DNA of 36,026 bases from Vibrio bivalvicida (GCF_001399455.2 NZ_LLEI02000033.1:1-36026); one strand, 5' to 3'. Shown: positions 1-11,598, counted from the first letter of the stretch. Notes: generated by a model from the letters alone, not told the origin. Numbers and translations are program-made.

Positions 1-20
1 GCAAAAAATACCCTAATAAG

Positions 21-55
21 AAAAAAGCCAGTCAGCTTAACTGACTGGCATTAGC
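21..55 (-). terminator. Rho-independent terminator of the ridA-family gene
   Basis: Perfect 9-bp stem (27-35 with 41-49, loop CTTAA). A run of six A at 21-26 becomes the U-tract on the minus strand. It lies just downstream of the RidA-family stop codon. Confidence 0.85.
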
Positions 56-87
56 TAAGTAGCTCGTTTTTTTCGTCGATCTTGTAG

Positions 88-435
88 TTACTTTTCTGCA
101 GCAATCACAGAGATTTCAACCAATAAAGCTTCACGCGCCATATCTGCCGTTACACATGCGCGAGCAGGTGCATGACCTTCCGGAACCCAAGCATCCCAAA
201 CAGCATTCATTTCTTGGAAATCTTTCATATCCTTGATGTAGATAGTCGCTGAAAGCATATGCTCTTTATCACTACCGGCTTCTAGCAGTAGCACTTCAAC
301 CTTATCTAGCATTGTTTGAGTCTGTTCAGTAATGCCTTTAGTTGCATCTGCGCAAACTTGGCCACAAAGGTAGATAGTTCCATTGTGCTTTACAATGCGG
401 CTCATTCGTTGTTTGGTTTGTTGACGTTCGATCAT
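88..435 (-). CDS. RidA/YjgF/UK114 family protein (YoaB-like)
   Basis: A 115-residue single-domain protein of the RidA (YjgF/YER057c/UK114) family. Family members form trimers, and the archetype hydrolyses reactive enamine/imine intermediates. The C-terminal half carries the family pattern HAPARACV followed by LLVEISVIA, and the Arg in this stretch is the position that binds substrate carboxylate in deaminating members. Length fits the family (about 110-130). The reading frame opens at a GTG three codons upstream; I prefer ATG at 435 because the protein then begins MIERQQTK, but no strong ribosome site separates the two. It is divergent from the DUF3624 gene and closed by its own terminator. 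The sequence looks closer to the YoaB-type subgroup than to RidA itself, so the true substrate is unknown. Confidence 0.88.
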   Translation of the reverse strand: MIERQQTKQRMSRIVKHNGTIYLCGQVCADATKGITEQTQTMLDKVEVLLLEAGSDKEHMLSATIYIKDMKDFQEMNAVWDAWVPEGHAPARACVTADMAREALLVEISVIAAEK

Positions 436-500
436 GTTTATCACTTTGAGGTTAATTGAGATATGCTAAGACCTCGTATGTTACCGAATTAACCGCAATC

Positions 501-761
501 ATGACATGTAAATACTGCAGAAATAGTGACTGGTTCTGGAAGAAAATAGGCCGATGCCAACGCTGCATGGATCAGCTCACTGTCTTATCCGTGTTATGTT
601 GGATCGTCTGGTGGGTCGCTTTTCGCGACAACCCTCAGAGCATCGAGTCTATCGCGCTCATTATGGCAGGCTTTGCCTTCAACGGTTTGCTGTTTCTTCA
701 CCTCTGGATGCGATTTGTCATCTTGCCTTGGCGAAAAAGGAATGGAAAAGAAGATAAGTAG
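501..761 (+). CDS. DUF3624 family small membrane protein
   Basis: An 86-residue protein that I recognise as the DUF3624 family of vibrios; function is unknown. The N-terminus has two Cys pairs (CKYC near residues 3-6 and CQRC about 13 residues later), which resemble a small zinc ribbon facing the cytoplasm. Two hydrophobic segments follow (about residues 24-40 and 50-72), then a basic tail RKRNGKEDK. The frame is open upstream from a TTG at 456, but ATG at 501 places the CxxC motif at the start as in the family, so I chose 501; its ribosome site is weak. It is divergent from the RidA-family gene with only 65 bp between starts, so the two promoters must be compact or overlapping. Confidence 0.8.
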   Translation: MTCKYCRNSDWFWKKIGRCQRCMDQLTVLSVLCWIVWWVAFRDNPQSIESIALIMAGFAFNGLLFLHLWMRFVILPWRKRNGKEDK

Positions 762-800
762 ACGACGCCTAACTCGCTCGCCTATATTTGCTATGCGCTA

Positions 801-842
801 AAAAGAAAAAAGCCCCAAAACCAATTATGGTTTGGGGCCTTC
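801..842. terminator. Terminator between DUF3624 gene and argH
   Basis: A GC-rich stem (812-822 with 829-838, one bulged A) is flanked on the left by an A-rich run (801-810). This gives a good U-tract for the minus strand (argH) and a weaker one for the plus strand. Confidence 0.8.
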
Positions 843-957
843 TTAGATTCTTCTAAGAAAAAGCAGTGGTACTTTAATAGACCGGGCTTTTTCTTAATAG
901 TTCCCAAAATCCTCGATCTTTTTTGATCTTTTATTTGGATCTTTCTGAATCAGTTAC

Positions 958-2856
<1,899 letters not shown>

Positions 2857-2952
2857 TCACTAGTCGTGCTGGTTAGTAAAATTGCTTTCGTTAACTCTGA
2901 ATTAGATTCAGTATTGTTTGATGGTTCAAAGTTACGGCAAATGAGAACAAAA

Positions 2953-2991
2953 ATAAAGTATTAATTCACTTTTTTAACATATTTATTCAAA
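2953..2991 (-). promoter_or_regulatory. Pair of ArgR boxes upstream of argH
   Basis: Reading the minus strand, two 18-bp sites (2974-2991 and 2953-2970) each carry a perfect TGAAT left half followed by an A/T-rich centre. They are separated by exactly 3 bp, the usual spacing of paired ARG boxes. The right halves are degenerate (ATGTT and ACTTT instead of ATTCA). Position and spacing support an ArgR operator for argH; the weak right halves keep confidence moderate. Confidence 0.5.
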
Positions 2992-3020
2992 GGTAAATTC
3001 TTAAACTAACTCTCTTCTCT

Positions 3021-3060
3021 GAAAAGAAAAAAGCCCACTTGGCTAACCAAGTGGGCTCTA
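3021..3060 (-). terminator. Terminator after argG
   Basis: Perfect 10-bp stem (3033-3042 with 3047-3056, loop CTAA) next to an A-rich tract (3021-3032) that gives the U-tract on the minus strand. It separates the argCBG transcript from argH. Confidence 0.88.
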
Positions 3061-3079
3061 GATTTCTATCCGTCAGTGG

Positions 3080-4294
3080 TTATTTCTTCTGACTATTCAG
3101 GGCACGGATACGGCTTGATAGCGAGTAAAGACGGATAAAGCCTTCAGCGTGGCTTTGGTCATAAACTTCATCTTCACCAAAGGTCGCAAACTGTTCGCAA
3201 TAAAGGCTGTTATCAGAACGCTTCTGAGTCACTGTCGCCTGACCTTTGTATAGCTTAACCACGACTTCACCATTCACGTCTTGAGCAAGCTCTTCTGATG
3301 CCGCCAGAATTGACTTACATAGCGGAGTAAACCAACGACCGTCATAAACTAGGTGAGAAGCTTTTACACCAAGCTCTTCACGGAACTCAAATGCGGTTTT
3401 ATCTAGTACAAGTTGCTCTACTGCGCGAAGCGCTTCCATCATGATCGTGCCTCCCGGAGTTTCGTAACAACCACGAGACTTCATCCCTACTAGGCGGTTT
3501 TCAACGATATCGATACGTCCAACACCATGCTTCACACCTTTATCATTCAGGTACACTAGTGCGTTGTATGGCGTCATTGTTTCTCCATCGACACCGACAA
3601 CTTCACCTTTTTCAACTTTTAGTGTCACGTATTCAGCTTCGTTTGGCGCTTGCTCAGGGTCGACTGTCCATGCCCAACAATCTTCGTCTGGCGCATTCCA
3701 AGTATCTTCTAACACACCACCTTCTGTAGAGATATGCCAAGCGTTCGCATCACGTGAATAAATTTTCGTTAATGATGCAGTACATGGGATATTACGCTCG
3801 GCGAGGTAATCAAGACACTCTTCACGGCTGACAAGATCCCATTCACGCCAAGGGGCAATGACGTGTAAGTCTGGTGCAAGTGCTGCGAAAGCCCCTTCAA
3901 AGCGCACCTGGTCGTTACCTTTACCGGTACAGCCATGACAAAGCGCATCAGCACCGACTTGACGCGCGACTTCAACCTGAGCTTTAGCTATAATCGGACG
4001 TGCCATTGACGTTCCTAGTAAGTACTTACCTTCATAGTATGCACCTGTTTTTAGTGTAGGGTAGATGTAATCTGCCACCATCTCTTCTTTTAGATCAGCG
4101 ATATAACACTCTGAAGCACCAGAGGCTTTGGCCTTTTCTTCGATGCCTTCTAGCTCTTCTTCGCCTTGTCCAACATCGGCAACGAACGCGACTACTTCAC
4201 AATCGTAATTCTCTTTCAGCCATGGAATGATCACTGATGTATCCAGACCGCCAGAGTATGCAACAACTACTTTATTAACTTGAACTTTGCTCAT
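3080..4294 (-). CDS. argG: Argininosuccinate synthase
   Basis: A 404-residue cytoplasmic enzyme that joins citrulline and aspartate with ATP to argininosuccinate. The N-terminal PP-loop AYSGGLDTS (residues about 12-20) is the ATP-pyrophosphatase nucleotide-binding motif. The family block [13 protein letters not shown] lies near 119-131, and length matches the short (about 400 aa) class rather than the E. coli 447-aa class. The start at 4294 has a good ribosome site (GGAGAA). It lies 117 bp downstream of argB on the same strand and is followed by a strong terminator, so it is probably the last gene of an argCBG transcript. Confidence 0.97.
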   Translation of the reverse strand: MSKVQVNKVVVAYSGGLDTSVIIPWLKENYDCEVVAFVADVGQGEEELEGIEEKAKASGASECYIADLKEEMVADYIYPTLKTGAYYEGKYLLGTSMARPIIAKAQVEVARQVGADALCHGCTGKGNDQVRFEGAFAALAPDLHVIAPWREWDLVSREECLDYLAERNIPCTASLTKIYSRDANAWHISTEGGVLEDTWNAPDEDCWAWTVDPEQAPNEAEYVTLKVEKGEVVGVDGETMTPYNALVYLNDKGVKHGVGRIDIVENRLVGMKSRGCYETPGGTIMMEALRAVEQLVLDKTAFEFREELGVKASHLVYDGRWFTPLCKSILAASEELAQDVNGEVVVKLYKGQATVTQKRSDNSLYCEQFATFGEDEVYDQSHAEGFIRLYSLSSRIRALNSQKK

Positions 4295-4411
4295 TTTTCT
4301 TTCTCCAAATCCCGGCGCTGCGCGTGGCGGTCAGTGCTGCGGGTTACTTCCTGTTTAATCTATTTTTATCGCTCAACGCCTATGCATTCAGCTCTAATTC
4401 TTTACTACCAA

Positions 4412-5203
4412 CTACTGTGATAAAAACTGGGTTCCAATGCTCTGTCCGGCAAATAGCTCGGCGAGCTTTTCTGGATAACGCCATGTTGCAACTTCAATTG
4501 GTCGACCCAAGTCATTAGCCGCTTCGAGTGCAGCGTTCACTTTGACAATCATGCCATCAGTAATCACATGACCATTGATGAGGTTCTGCGCTTGTTTCTC
4601 ATCAAGGCTTTTAATCAGATGACCTTTGCCATCCAGTACACCGCTAACATCTGACAAAAGAACCAGTTCAGCATCTAAGGCTCCAGCCACAGCTACCGCC
4701 GCTTGGTCTGCATTAACATTCATCATCTGGCCTTGCTCTGTTAGGCCAATAGAGCTGATGATAGGCAGCGCGCCCGTTTGTAAAATCGCTTGCAGCACGG
4801 TTGATTCTCCTGGCGTCGCCTTACCTACCGCGCCTAATTCTGGGTCTAGCTCTTTGACATGACATAAGCCACCATCCGCTAAACTCAAACCAACTGCATT
4901 AAGGCCATCTTTGATTGCTTGGCCTTGCAACATCTTGTTGGCTGTTCCGGCTAGAGCGCCAGCAATCACTGGAATTTGCTCATAAGGGGTTACACGAAGC
5001 CCCTCTTTCTTGACCGTATCAAGTTGCAGCTTCGCCATTAGATCGTCCACCAGATAACCTCCACCGTGAACGATCACAATTCGTCGCTGAGCTTGCTGTT
5101 GATATTGGGCAATCGCACCAAATACTTGGCTTAATGTCTCAGTACACGACAGTGCAGCACCGCCTAATTTGATCACTAATGGAGTAAGTTTGTTATCTGT
5201 CAT
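4412..5203 (-). CDS. argB: Acetylglutamate kinase
   Basis: A 263-residue amino-acid kinase that phosphorylates N-acetylglutamate, the second step to ornithine. Visible motifs are VIKLGGAAL near the N-terminus (phosphate binding), VIVHGGGY (substrate loop, about 47-54) and the C-terminal DGMIVKV block. The frame extends seven codons upstream to abut the argC stop, but ATG at 5203 has a clear AAGGA ribosome site and gives the usual length (about 258), so I use it. It sits immediately after argC, in the order argC-argB-argG found in vibrios. Confidence 0.96.
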   Translation of the reverse strand: MTDNKLTPLVIKLGGAALSCTETLSQVFGAIAQYQQQAQRRIVIVHGGGYLVDDLMAKLQLDTVKKEGLRVTPYEQIPVIAGALAGTANKMLQGQAIKDGLNAVGLSLADGGLCHVKELDPELGAVGKATPGESTVLQAILQTGALPIISSIGLTEQGQMMNVNADQAAVAVAGALDAELVLLSDVSGVLDGKGHLIKSLDEKQAQNLINGHVITDGMIVKVNAALEAANDLGRPIEVATWRYPEKLAELFAGQSIGTQFLSQ

Positions 5204-5224
5204 TACTTTTCCTTCTCTGCTCAA

Positions 5225-6238
5225 TTAAGCAAGAGCAGTCAGCTCTGGAAATCCGTAGTGGATGTTTAAACACTGCATCGCTTGACTAGATGCACCTTTT
5301 AGCAAGTTGTCTATCGCTGAAACAACGATGACGTGCTCGCCTTGAACCTTCCAACCTAAATCGCAGAAAGGTGTATTTTCTACATTTTGAATGTTCGGCA
5401 ACGCTGACTCTAAAAGACGCACTGCCGATTTATTTTCATAAGCTGCCTTAAACGCAGCGTTAACCTGTTTTTCAGATGTGCCAGCCACCAGCTTGAGCGT
5501 AATAGTGGCGAGAATGCCACGCTTAAAATTGCCAAGATGCGGGGTAAAAATCACATCTGTGCCTAAGTGGCTAGCGATTTCCGGCTGATGACGATGATTA
5601 AAGACACCGTATGGCTGTAAACTGACCTCACAATAGCTATTGGTCATCGATGCTTTTCTGCCTGCACCGGAAACACCGCTAGTGGCATTAATCACAGGCC
5701 ATTGAGCCGTATCCACCAAACCCGCTTCGAGTAAAGGCTTAACCGCTAACTGTGAAGCTGTTGGGTAGCAGCCTGGCACCGCTATAAGCTGACTATGTTT
5801 AATCGCTTGTGCATTCCACTCAGCCAATCCGTAGGCTGAGTTGTCTAACCAAGCATCATGCTGATGTTCAAAGCCATAAAACTCGCTGTAGAAGCCTTCT
5901 TTCTTAACGCGAAAGGCGCCAGACAAATCAAAGACTTGGCAACCTTGCGCCAAAAACAGCGGCGCTAGGTCATGGCTAACTTCATGCGCAGTGGCAAGAA
6001 AAACCACATCCGTTTGATTAGCCACAGCTTCAACATCTTTGAGAGGAAGTACTGGTTGACTAATAATTCCAGCCAGCTTGCCGTGAAGCTGCGCGATGTC
6101 TTTACCTGCATCAAGGCTATTGGCGGAAACATATAAACCTGATAGCGTAAGTTCAGGGTGTTTATGTACCATCAAAGCAAGCTCTGCTCCGGTATAACCG
6201 CTTGCGCCTATGATTGTGGTTTTGAGCATCTCAGACAT
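5225..6238 (-). CDS. argC: N-acetyl-gamma-glutamyl-phosphate reductase
   Basis: A 337-residue NADPH-dependent reductase that converts N-acetylglutamyl phosphate to the semialdehyde. The N-terminal nucleotide-binding stretch GASGYTGAE and the catalytic Cys in the signature AVPGCYPT (about residue 156) are present, as are [11 protein letters not shown] and HRHQPEI, which are highly conserved in ArgC. An in-frame ATG at 6229 (MLKTT) would match the E. coli N-terminus and may be the true start; neither start has a strong ribosome site. First gene of the argCBG cluster and divergent from argE, an arrangement that in E. coli is controlled by ArgR from a shared operator. Confidence 0.96.
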   Translation of the reverse strand: MSEMLKTTIIGASGYTGAELALMVHKHPELTLSGLYVSANSLDAGKDIAQLHGKLAGIISQPVLPLKDVEAVANQTDVVFLATAHEVSHDLAPLFLAQGCQVFDLSGAFRVKKEGFYSEFYGFEHQHDAWLDNSAYGLAEWNAQAIKHSQLIAVPGCYPTASQLAVKPLLEAGLVDTAQWPVINATSGVSGAGRKASMTNSYCEVSLQPYGVFNHRHQPEIASHLGTDVIFTPHLGNFKRGILATITLKLVAGTSEKQVNAAFKAAYENKSAVRLLESALPNIQNVENTPFCDLGWKVQGEHVIVVSAIDNLLKGASSQAMQCLNIHYGFPELTALA

Positions 6239-6276
6239 CCATTTTGAGTAAAAAACGTCATTTCGATAATGACTAT

Positions 6277-6316
6277 AAATTTAAATTATTCAGCTTTTAT
6301 TGGTTTTTTATTCAAT
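6277..6316. promoter_or_regulatory. Candidate ArgR boxes in the argC-argE divergent region
   Basis: Two ATTCA half-sites at 6288-6292 and 6310-6314 sit in A/T-rich 18-bp frames (6277-6294 and 6299-6316), 22 bp apart. The left halves are poor matches to TGAAT. Location between argC and argE, as in the E. coli bipolar operator, is the main support. Confidence 0.4.
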
Positions 6317-6382
6317 AAAAGTGATTTAATATGTGTTTTACCTTCTTAGCCGAACTCTGTCAACAGGGAATGTAAACTAAAT

Positions 6383-7519
6383 ATGCAATTACCAAGTTTT
6401 ATTGAGGTCTACAGCGGCCTGATTTCTACCTCTTCTATAAGCTCAACGGACTCCAATTGGGATGAAGGCAACGCAAAAGTGATTGAAAAGTTAGCGACTT
6501 GGCTGAAAGACGTAGGCTTTGAAGTAAACTTAACTGAAGTAGAAGCGGGCAAATTTAACCTAATCGCCAAAAAAGGCTCTGGTGAAGGCGGACTGCTTTT
6601 GGCAGGGCACAGTGATACCGTGCCGTTTGATGAAGGACGTTGGAATTTCGAGCCACACGCATTAACGGAAGCGAACAACCGATTTTATGGCTTGGGTACA
6701 GCTGATATGAAAGGCTTTTTTGCCTTTGTTATAGAAGCGGTTAAAAAAGTTGATTGGAGTAAACAGACCAAACCTCTCTATGTGCTCGCAACATGTGATG
6801 AAGAGACCACCATGCTGGGTGCTCGTCACTTCACTGAGACAGCTCCATTTAAACCGGATTACTGCATCATAGGTGAACCGACTAGCTTAGTGCCAATTCG
6901 AGGTCATAAAGGTCATGTTGCCAATGCGGTGCGAGTGACCGGTAAATCTGGCCACTCATCTGATCCGGCTTTAGGGGTCAATGCTATAGAAATCATGCAT
7001 GAGGTTCTCTTTGCCTTAATGCAGCTGCGTGACAAGCTGATTAAAGAGTATCATCATCCAGGATTTGCTATCCCTAGCCCGACGTTAAATCTAGGCCACA
7101 TTCACGGTGGTGACAGTGCTAACCGTATCTGTGGCTGTTGCGAACTGCATTACGATGTTCGTCCTTTGCCGGGGATCAGCCTAGATGGGCTAGATAACAT
7201 GCTGCGCGGCGCACTCAAAGAAATCGAAGCTAAGTGGCCGGGCAGAATCTCGATCACGCCACTTCACGAGCCTATCCCCGGCTACGAATGTCAGCATGAC
7301 CATCCATTTATCGGTGGCGTTGAAGAGATCTGTGCTACTAGTTCTGAAACAGTAAACTACTGTACTGAAGCCCCATTCTTGCAGCAGCTATGCCCTACGC
7401 TGGTTCTTGGTCCTGGCTCAATTAACCAAGCCCATCAGCCAGATGAATTCCTCGCTTTTGAATTTATTGACCCAACTATCGATGTATTGTCGAAAGCGAT
7501 GCATAAATATTGTTTTTAA
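6383..7519 (+). CDS. argE: Acetylornithine deacetylase
   Basis: A 378-residue M20-family metallopeptidase-type amidohydrolase that removes acetate from N-acetylornithine to give ornithine. The metal-site motifs are visible in order: [12 protein letters not shown] (His, about residues 73-84), [10 protein letters not shown] (bridging Asp, near 107-116), [10 protein letters not shown] (catalytic and metal Glu, about 140-149) and GEPTS. Length fits E. coli ArgE (383). It has an AGGGAA-type ribosome site upstream. The gene is divergent from argC, so the arginine genes flank a common control region. It is followed by a modest hairpin terminator inside a repeat-rich gap. Confidence 0.95.
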   Translation: MQLPSFIEVYSGLISTSSISSTDSNWDEGNAKVIEKLATWLKDVGFEVNLTEVEAGKFNLIAKKGSGEGGLLLAGHSDTVPFDEGRWNFEPHALTEANNRFYGLGTADMKGFFAFVIEAVKKVDWSKQTKPLYVLATCDEETTMLGARHFTETAPFKPDYCIIGEPTSLVPIRGHKGHVANAVRVTGKSGHSSDPALGVNAIEIMHEVLFALMQLRDKLIKEYHHPGFAIPSPTLNLGHIHGGDSANRICGCCELHYDVRPLPGISLDGLDNMLRGALKEIEAKWPGRISITPLHEPIPGYECQHDHPFIGGVEEICATSSETVNYCTEAPFLQQLCPTLVLGPGSINQAHQPDEFLAFEFIDPTIDVLSKAMHKYCF

Positions 7520-7542
7520 ATACAGGGCGCTAACGCTTTGCT

Positions 7543-7770
7543 GCGGGATGAAGGAAGCGGGAACGGGCTGCGCCCTATGGAGAGCTGGGTATTTTGGGAA
7601 GGTTGGCGTATTGCGTCAACCCTTTTGCTGAGAACGCCTCGTTACAGATGAGGGATAAAAAAACGAACTCCTCTCGAAGGACGGAGTCCGATATCGAAGC
7701 ACAGCGTTCTATAGGGCGCAGCCCGTTCTCGTTTTCCACAGGACGAAGTCCGTTCCTATAGGCGAAGCTC
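7543..7770. repeat. Composite intergenic repeat, locus A (heptamers plus GNA mini-hairpins)
   Basis: The argE-ppc gap holds two GCGGGAW heptamers (7543-7549, 7557-7563). It also holds five short hairpins with GNA triloops: GGGCGCAGCCC on the minus strand (7565-7575), GGACGGAGTCC (7679-7689), GGGCGCAGCCC (7714-7724), GGACGAAGTCC (7741-7751) and GCGAAGC (7762-7768). Most are followed by GTTC and preceded by an A/T-rich TATA/ACA step. No protein is credible here. The same elements recur at three other gaps in this window. Confidence 0.75.
7599..7627 (+). terminator. Probable terminator of argE
   Basis: An 8-bp stem with one G-U pair (7601-7608 with 7614-7621) is followed by CTTTT. It is weaker than the other terminators in the window. 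Confidence 0.45.
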
Positions 7771-7871
7771 TCTCTCATTCTGTAATAAAATTTCAACATA
7801 TTTAGTCATTATCGCTATGTGTAAAGCGTTACATTAACTTGCACAATTATTGCAAACTTAGCCTACAGTAT

Positions 7872-7901
7872 TTGACTCACAGCGATATTTTTCGCTAGAT
7901 T
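7872..7901 (+). promoter_or_regulatory. Candidate ppc promoter
   Basis: TTGACT at 7872-7877 and TAGATT at 7896-7901 are separated by 18 bp and lie about 50 bp before the ppc start. This is a sigma-70-like match only. Confidence 0.4.
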
Positions 7902-7953
7902 GTCTACTTAACAAGGAACATTGGATGTAATTTTTTTACAAGGCAGGATGATA

Positions 7954-10587
7954 ATGAACGAGAAATACTCTGCGCTCAGAAGCAATGTGAGCATGCTAGG
8001 ACACTTGCTCGGTAACACCATCAAGGATGCGCACGGTAACGTACTTCTAGAGAAAGTAGAAACCATTCGTAAACTTTCTAAGTCCGCCCTCGCAGGCAAT
8101 CAACAAGACAGAGATAGCTTGATTGATGAAATTAAAAGCCTGCCAAATGAGCAACTAACCCCGGTTGCTCATGCATTCAACCAATTTCTCAACCTGACCA
8201 ATATGGCAGAGCAGTATCACACTATCTCTCGCCATTGTGATGCTCATGTTTGTGAACCAGACGCGATTAATTCCCTGTTCTCTAAACTTGCTCAAAATGA
8301 CATTAGCAAGTTAGATACGGCGCAAGCAGTGCGCGATCTTAATATTGAACTGGTATTGACAGCGCACCCGACAGAAATTACTCGTCGTACCATGATCCAC
8401 AAATTGGTCAAGATCAATAAGTGCTTGTCTAAGCTAGAGCTTAGCGATCTCTCAGTCAAAGAGCGTCAGAAAACAGAGCGCCGTCTCGAACAACTTATCG
8501 CCCAGAGCTGGCACTCAGACACAATTCGTAAGCAGCGTCCGACACCACTTGATGAAGCAAAATGGGGCTTCGCAGTAGTTGAAAACTCACTTTGGGAAGC
8601 AGTGCCTGACTTCTTACGTGAACTTGACTTACGTCTAGAAGACCACCTTGGTGAAGGTCTGCCTATCGACGCGCGACCTGTTCATTTCTCCTCTTGGATG
8701 GGCGGTGACCGTGACGGCAACCCATTCGTCACCCACACCATCACTCGCGAAGTGTTATTACTTTCACGTTGGAAAGCCGCTGACCTTTACCTCAATGACA
8801 TCAATGAACTGGTTAGCGAGCTATCGATGACTCAGTGCAATGACGCAGTACGTACCCTAGCCGGTGAAGGTGAACACGAACCTTACCGCGCGGTACTTAA
8901 AGAGCTTCGCGCACTACTGAATGAAACCAAAGAGATCCTTGACGCTAAGATCAATGGTCAGAAGCTCGCTGTCAAAGCACCACTGCAACGCGTTGAGCAG
9001 CTTTGGGAGCCGCTATACGCATGTTACCAATCACTGCACGAGTGTGGTATGGGGATCATCGCGGACGGCTCACTTCTTGATACATTGCGCCGCATTAAAG
9101 CTTTCGGCGTTCACCTAGTTCGTCTCGATGTTCGTCAAGAAAGTACTCGTCATTCAGATGTATTGTCCGAGCTGACTCGCTACCTAGGTATTGGCGATTA
9201 CGACCAGTGGAGTGAGCAAGATAAAGTTGCTTTCTTAACCAATGAATTGGCATCGAAACGTCCACTACTACCTAGAGACTGGCAGCCGTCAGAAGCGGTT
9301 AAAGAAGTCCTCGATACTTGTAAAATAGTTGCTGCGCAGCCGCGTGAAGCGTTTGGTGCCTATGTCATTTCAATGGCCCGTACTGCTTCTGATGTCCTTG
9401 CCGTTCACCTGCTTTTGCAAGAATCAGGTTGCCCTTACCGCATGGACGTATGTCCACTGTTCGAAACACTCGATGACTTAAATAATGCCGAGTCCGTTAT
9501 CAAACAGCTGATGGGCATTGACCTATACCGTGGCTTTATCCAAAACCACCAAATGGTCATGATCGGCTATTCCGACTCTGCTAAAGACGCAGGTGTTATG
9601 TCAGCGGGTTGGGCCCAGTACCACGCAATGGAATCACTGGTCAAAGTAGCCGAAGAGGAAGGCGTTGAACTGACTCTATTCCACGGCCGTGGCGGTACTA
9701 TCGGTCGCGGTGGTGCGCCTGCCCACGCAGCACTACTATCTCAGCCACCAAAAAGCTTGAAAGGTGGTCTACGTGTCACTGAGCAAGGGGAAATGATTCG
9801 CTTTAAACTTGGCCTTCCTGAAGTTGCAGTCAACAGCTTTAGCTTGTATGCAAGTGCCATCCTAGAAGCGAACCTGCTGCCACCACCAGAGCCAAAGCAA
9901 GAATGGCGTGACTTGATGAACGTATTATCGGAAGTCAGCTGTGAAGCTTATCGTAATGTAATACGTGGTGAAGCAGACTTCGTTCCTTACTTCCGTCAAA
10001 CCACACCTGAGCTAGAACTGGGTAAACTGCCATTAGGTTCGAGACCGGCGAAACGTAACCCGAAAGGTGGTGTAGAAAGCTTGCGTGCGATTCCTTGGAT
10101 TTTCTCTTGGAGCCAAAACCGTTTAGTACTTCCAGCTTGGCTCGGCGCTGGTGAAGCAATCCAATACTCGGTAGATAAAGGGCATCAAGCGCTACTAGAA
10201 GAGATGTGTCGTGAATGGCCATTCTTCTCGACTCGCCTAGGTATGCTCGAAATGGTCTACACAAAGTGTAATTTGGAGATTTCTCGTTACTACGATGAGC
10301 GCTTGGTCGACACTAAGCTATTGCCACTTGGTGATCGTCTACGTGAACAATTGCAAAAAGACATCAAGTCAGTACTTAACGTAGAAAACAATGAGAACCT
10401 AATGCAGAGCGATCCATGGGGTCAAGAATCGATTCGTCTACGTAACATCTACGTAGAGCCGTTGAACATGCTGCAAGCTGAATTGCTCTACCGAACTCGT
10501 CAAAATGAACAGACTGCACCAGAACTGGAAGAAGCGCTAATGGTAACCATTGCGGGCATCGCCGCAGGTATGCGTAACACAGGTTAA
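7954..10587 (+). CDS. ppc: Phosphoenolpyruvate carboxylase
   Basis: An 877-residue cytoplasmic enzyme that carboxylates PEP to oxaloacetate, the anaplerotic feed of the TCA cycle. Catalytic motifs are intact: [12 protein letters not shown] with the catalytic His near residue 137, the flexible loop [12 protein letters not shown] at about 576-587, [10 protein letters not shown], and a C-terminal MRNTG, which is the conserved PEPC tail. Length matches E. coli (883). The frame is open from a TTG at 7921, but ATG at 7954 ([11 protein letters not shown]) follows an AGGA ribosome site and matches known N-termini. Single gene with a candidate promoter upstream and a strong terminator downstream. It lies among other PEP/C4-acid genes (frd, malic enzyme, glpX) in the same 30 kb. 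Confidence 0.97.
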   Translation: MNEKYSALRSNVSMLGHLLGNTIKDAHGNVLLEKVETIRKLSKSALAGNQQDRDSLIDEIKSLPNEQLTPVAHAFNQFLNLTNMAEQYHTISRHCDAHVCEPDAINSLFSKLAQNDISKLDTAQAVRDLNIELVLTAHPTEITRRTMIHKLVKINKCLSKLELSDLSVKERQKTERRLEQLIAQSWHSDTIRKQRPTPLDEAKWGFAVVENSLWEAVPDFLRELDLRLEDHLGEGLPIDARPVHFSSWMGGDRDGNPFVTHTITREVLLLSRWKAADLYLNDINELVSELSMTQCNDAVRTLAGEGEHEPYRAVLKELRALLNETKEILDAKINGQKLAVKAPLQRVEQLWEPLYACYQSLHECGMGIIADGSLLDTLRRIKAFGVHLVRLDVRQESTRHSDVLSELTRYLGIGDYDQWSEQDKVAFLTNELASKRPLLPRDWQPSEAVKEVLDTCKIVAAQPREAFGAYVISMARTASDVLAVHLLLQESGCPYRMDVCPLFETLDDLNNAESVIKQLMGIDLYRGFIQNHQMVMIGYSDSAKDAGVMSAGWAQYHAMESLVKVAEEEGVELTLFHGRGGTIGRGGAPAHAALLSQPPKSLKGGLRVTEQGEMIRFKLGLPEVAVNSFSLYASAILEANLLPPPEPKQEWRDLMNVLSEVSCEAYRNVIRGEADFVPYFRQTTPELELGKLPLGSRPAKRNPKGGVESLRAIPWIFSWSQNRLVLPAWLGAGEAIQYSVDKGHQALLEEMCREWPFFSTRLGMLEMVYTKCNLEISRYYDERLVDTKLLPLGDRLREQLQKDIKSVLNVENNENLMQSDPWGQESIRLRNIYVEPLNMLQAELLYRTRQNEQTAPELEEALMVTIAGIAAGMRNTG

Positions 10588-10604
10588 TCTTCACTCTAAG
10601 ACCA

Positions 10605-10638
10605 AGAAGGTTGGTGTGAAATCACCAACCTTTTTTTA
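10605..10638 (+). terminator. Terminator of ppc
   Basis: A 10-bp stem (10607-10616 with 10623-10632, loop TGAAAT) is followed by seven T. Confidence 0.9.
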
Positions 10639-10726
10639 TCTCTTAGCGCGCTTTGGTTATAGAAAGTAGAACCACCACTGCGTCATTTTTACCCAATTCA
10701 CAATACAATCATCTAAATGATGCGCA

Positions 10727-10748
10727 CTATTGAGATTTTTGTCAGTTT
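10727..10748 (+). promoter_or_regulatory. LuxR/HapR-type operator upstream of aphA
   Basis: The 22-bp site has TATTGA on the left and GTCAGT on the right, with the TTGA and TCAG cores 12 bp apart as in the LuxR/HapR consensus (TTATTGA...TCAATAA). I count 14 of 22 consensus matches. HapR/LuxR/SmcR is known to repress aphA at high cell density, so the position fits. The rest of the 10640-11009 gap is A/T-rich with no gene. Confidence 0.5.
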
Positions 10749-10900
10749 TTTGGGATATTTTGTCCTTCTATTCTACTTTATGCTTATTATTTAGATATAC
10801 TACTTCACCGCTGCGGCAACTTATATAAAATCTTACATGCTACAGCTTTCGATATTTTATTATCGATCCTAGGTGATAAACGGCTTTTTTAGGTGACATG

Positions 10901-10940
10901 ACCAACATTGTTGGTGCCACTTTTTCTACTGATGATCAGT
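10901..10940 (+). promoter_or_regulatory. Two small hairpins in the probable aphA leader
   Basis: ACCAAC-ATT-GTTGGT (10901-10915) and ACTGA-TGA-TCAGT (10928-10940) lie 70-110 nt before the aphA start. In other vibrios the aphA 5' UTR is a target of Qrr small RNAs. I infer, but cannot show, that this is that leader. Confidence 0.3.
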
Positions 10941-11009
10941 GCCAATCAGAAGCACGACAGAAATTAAGTGGTTGTACTTAGTAGTTTATTGACCATTTGG
11001 ATTGAAGAC

Positions 11010-11549
11010 ATGTCATTACCACACGTTATCTTAACCGTTCTAAGCACTCGCGATGCGACTGGATACGATATTACTAAAGAATTTTCAGCCACTATCGGCT
11101 ATTTCTGGAAAGCGAGCCACCAGCAAGTTTATCGCGAACTAAATAAAATGGCTCAGAATAACCTAGTCACCTGTGTACTAGAGCCTCAAGAAGGCAAACC
11201 AGACCGTAAAGTATATTCAATTACCGACTCTGGCCGTACGGCGCTAGGTGAATGGTTTGACCAACCGACCTCCCACCCAACCGTCCGTGACGAGTTTTCA
11301 GCAAAGCTGATGGCTTGTGCAGTACAACCATCAAGTCCATACCGTACTCAACTGGCTGAACTGGTAGAAGAATCGCGCAAACTGGTTGCTCACTACCAAG
11401 AAATCGAAAATGCTTACTACTCAACAACAGCAACGCTAGATAAGCAGCAACGTTTAGAGCGCTTAACATTGCGCAGAAACCTGCTTATTCGCCAAGCATG
11501 GATTGAGTGGGCTGAAGAAGTTCTTACTGAACTAGACGCTCTAGGTTAA
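11010..11549 (+). CDS. aphA: Quorum-sensing / virulence regulator AphA (PadR family)
   Basis: A 179-residue PadR-family transcription factor. It begins MSLPHVILTVLSTRDATGYD, which I recognise as the Vibrio AphA N-terminus. A winged-helix DNA-binding domain spans about residues 1-85, with the YREL recognition region and the wing EPQEGKPDRKVYSIT. A C-terminal helical antiparallel coiled-coil follows and mediates dimerisation. AphA is the low-cell-density master regulator in vibrios and activates tcpPH in V. cholerae. The frame is open from GTG at 10968, but ATG at 11010 gives the known 179-residue protein. The long upstream region has a LuxR/HapR-type site and leader hairpins. The stop codon is followed within 2 bp by a heptamer tandem repeat and then a terminator. 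Confidence 0.95.
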   Translation: MSLPHVILTVLSTRDATGYDITKEFSATIGYFWKASHQQVYRELNKMAQNNLVTCVLEPQEGKPDRKVYSITDSGRTALGEWFDQPTSHPTVRDEFSAKLMACAVQPSSPYRTQLAELVEESRKLVAHYQEIENAYYSTTATLDKQQRLERLTLRRNLLIRQAWIEWAEEVLTELDALG

Positions 11550-11550
11550 A

Positions 11551-11592
11551 GCGAGAAGCGAGAAGCGAGAAGCGAGAAGCGAGAAGCGAGAA
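11551..11592 (+). repeat. Six tandem copies of heptamer GCGAGAA
   Basis: Six perfect copies of GCGAGAA start one base after the aphA stop codon, before its terminator. The array would be transcribed in the aphA 3' UTR. It belongs to a GCGRGAW heptamer family seen at three other repeat loci here. Confidence 0.9.
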
Positions 11593-11598
11593 AAATTT

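Noticed and set aside
4381..4394. Possible ArgR box between argB and argG
   Set aside because: Only a single ATTCA half-site without a partner.
9935..10264. 109-codon open frame antisense to ppc
   Set aside because: Entirely within the conserved C-terminal region of ppc on the opposite strand; no start signal.
11551..11592. Possible CRISPR array
   Set aside because: Perfect 7-bp tandem units without spacers; no cas genes nearby.
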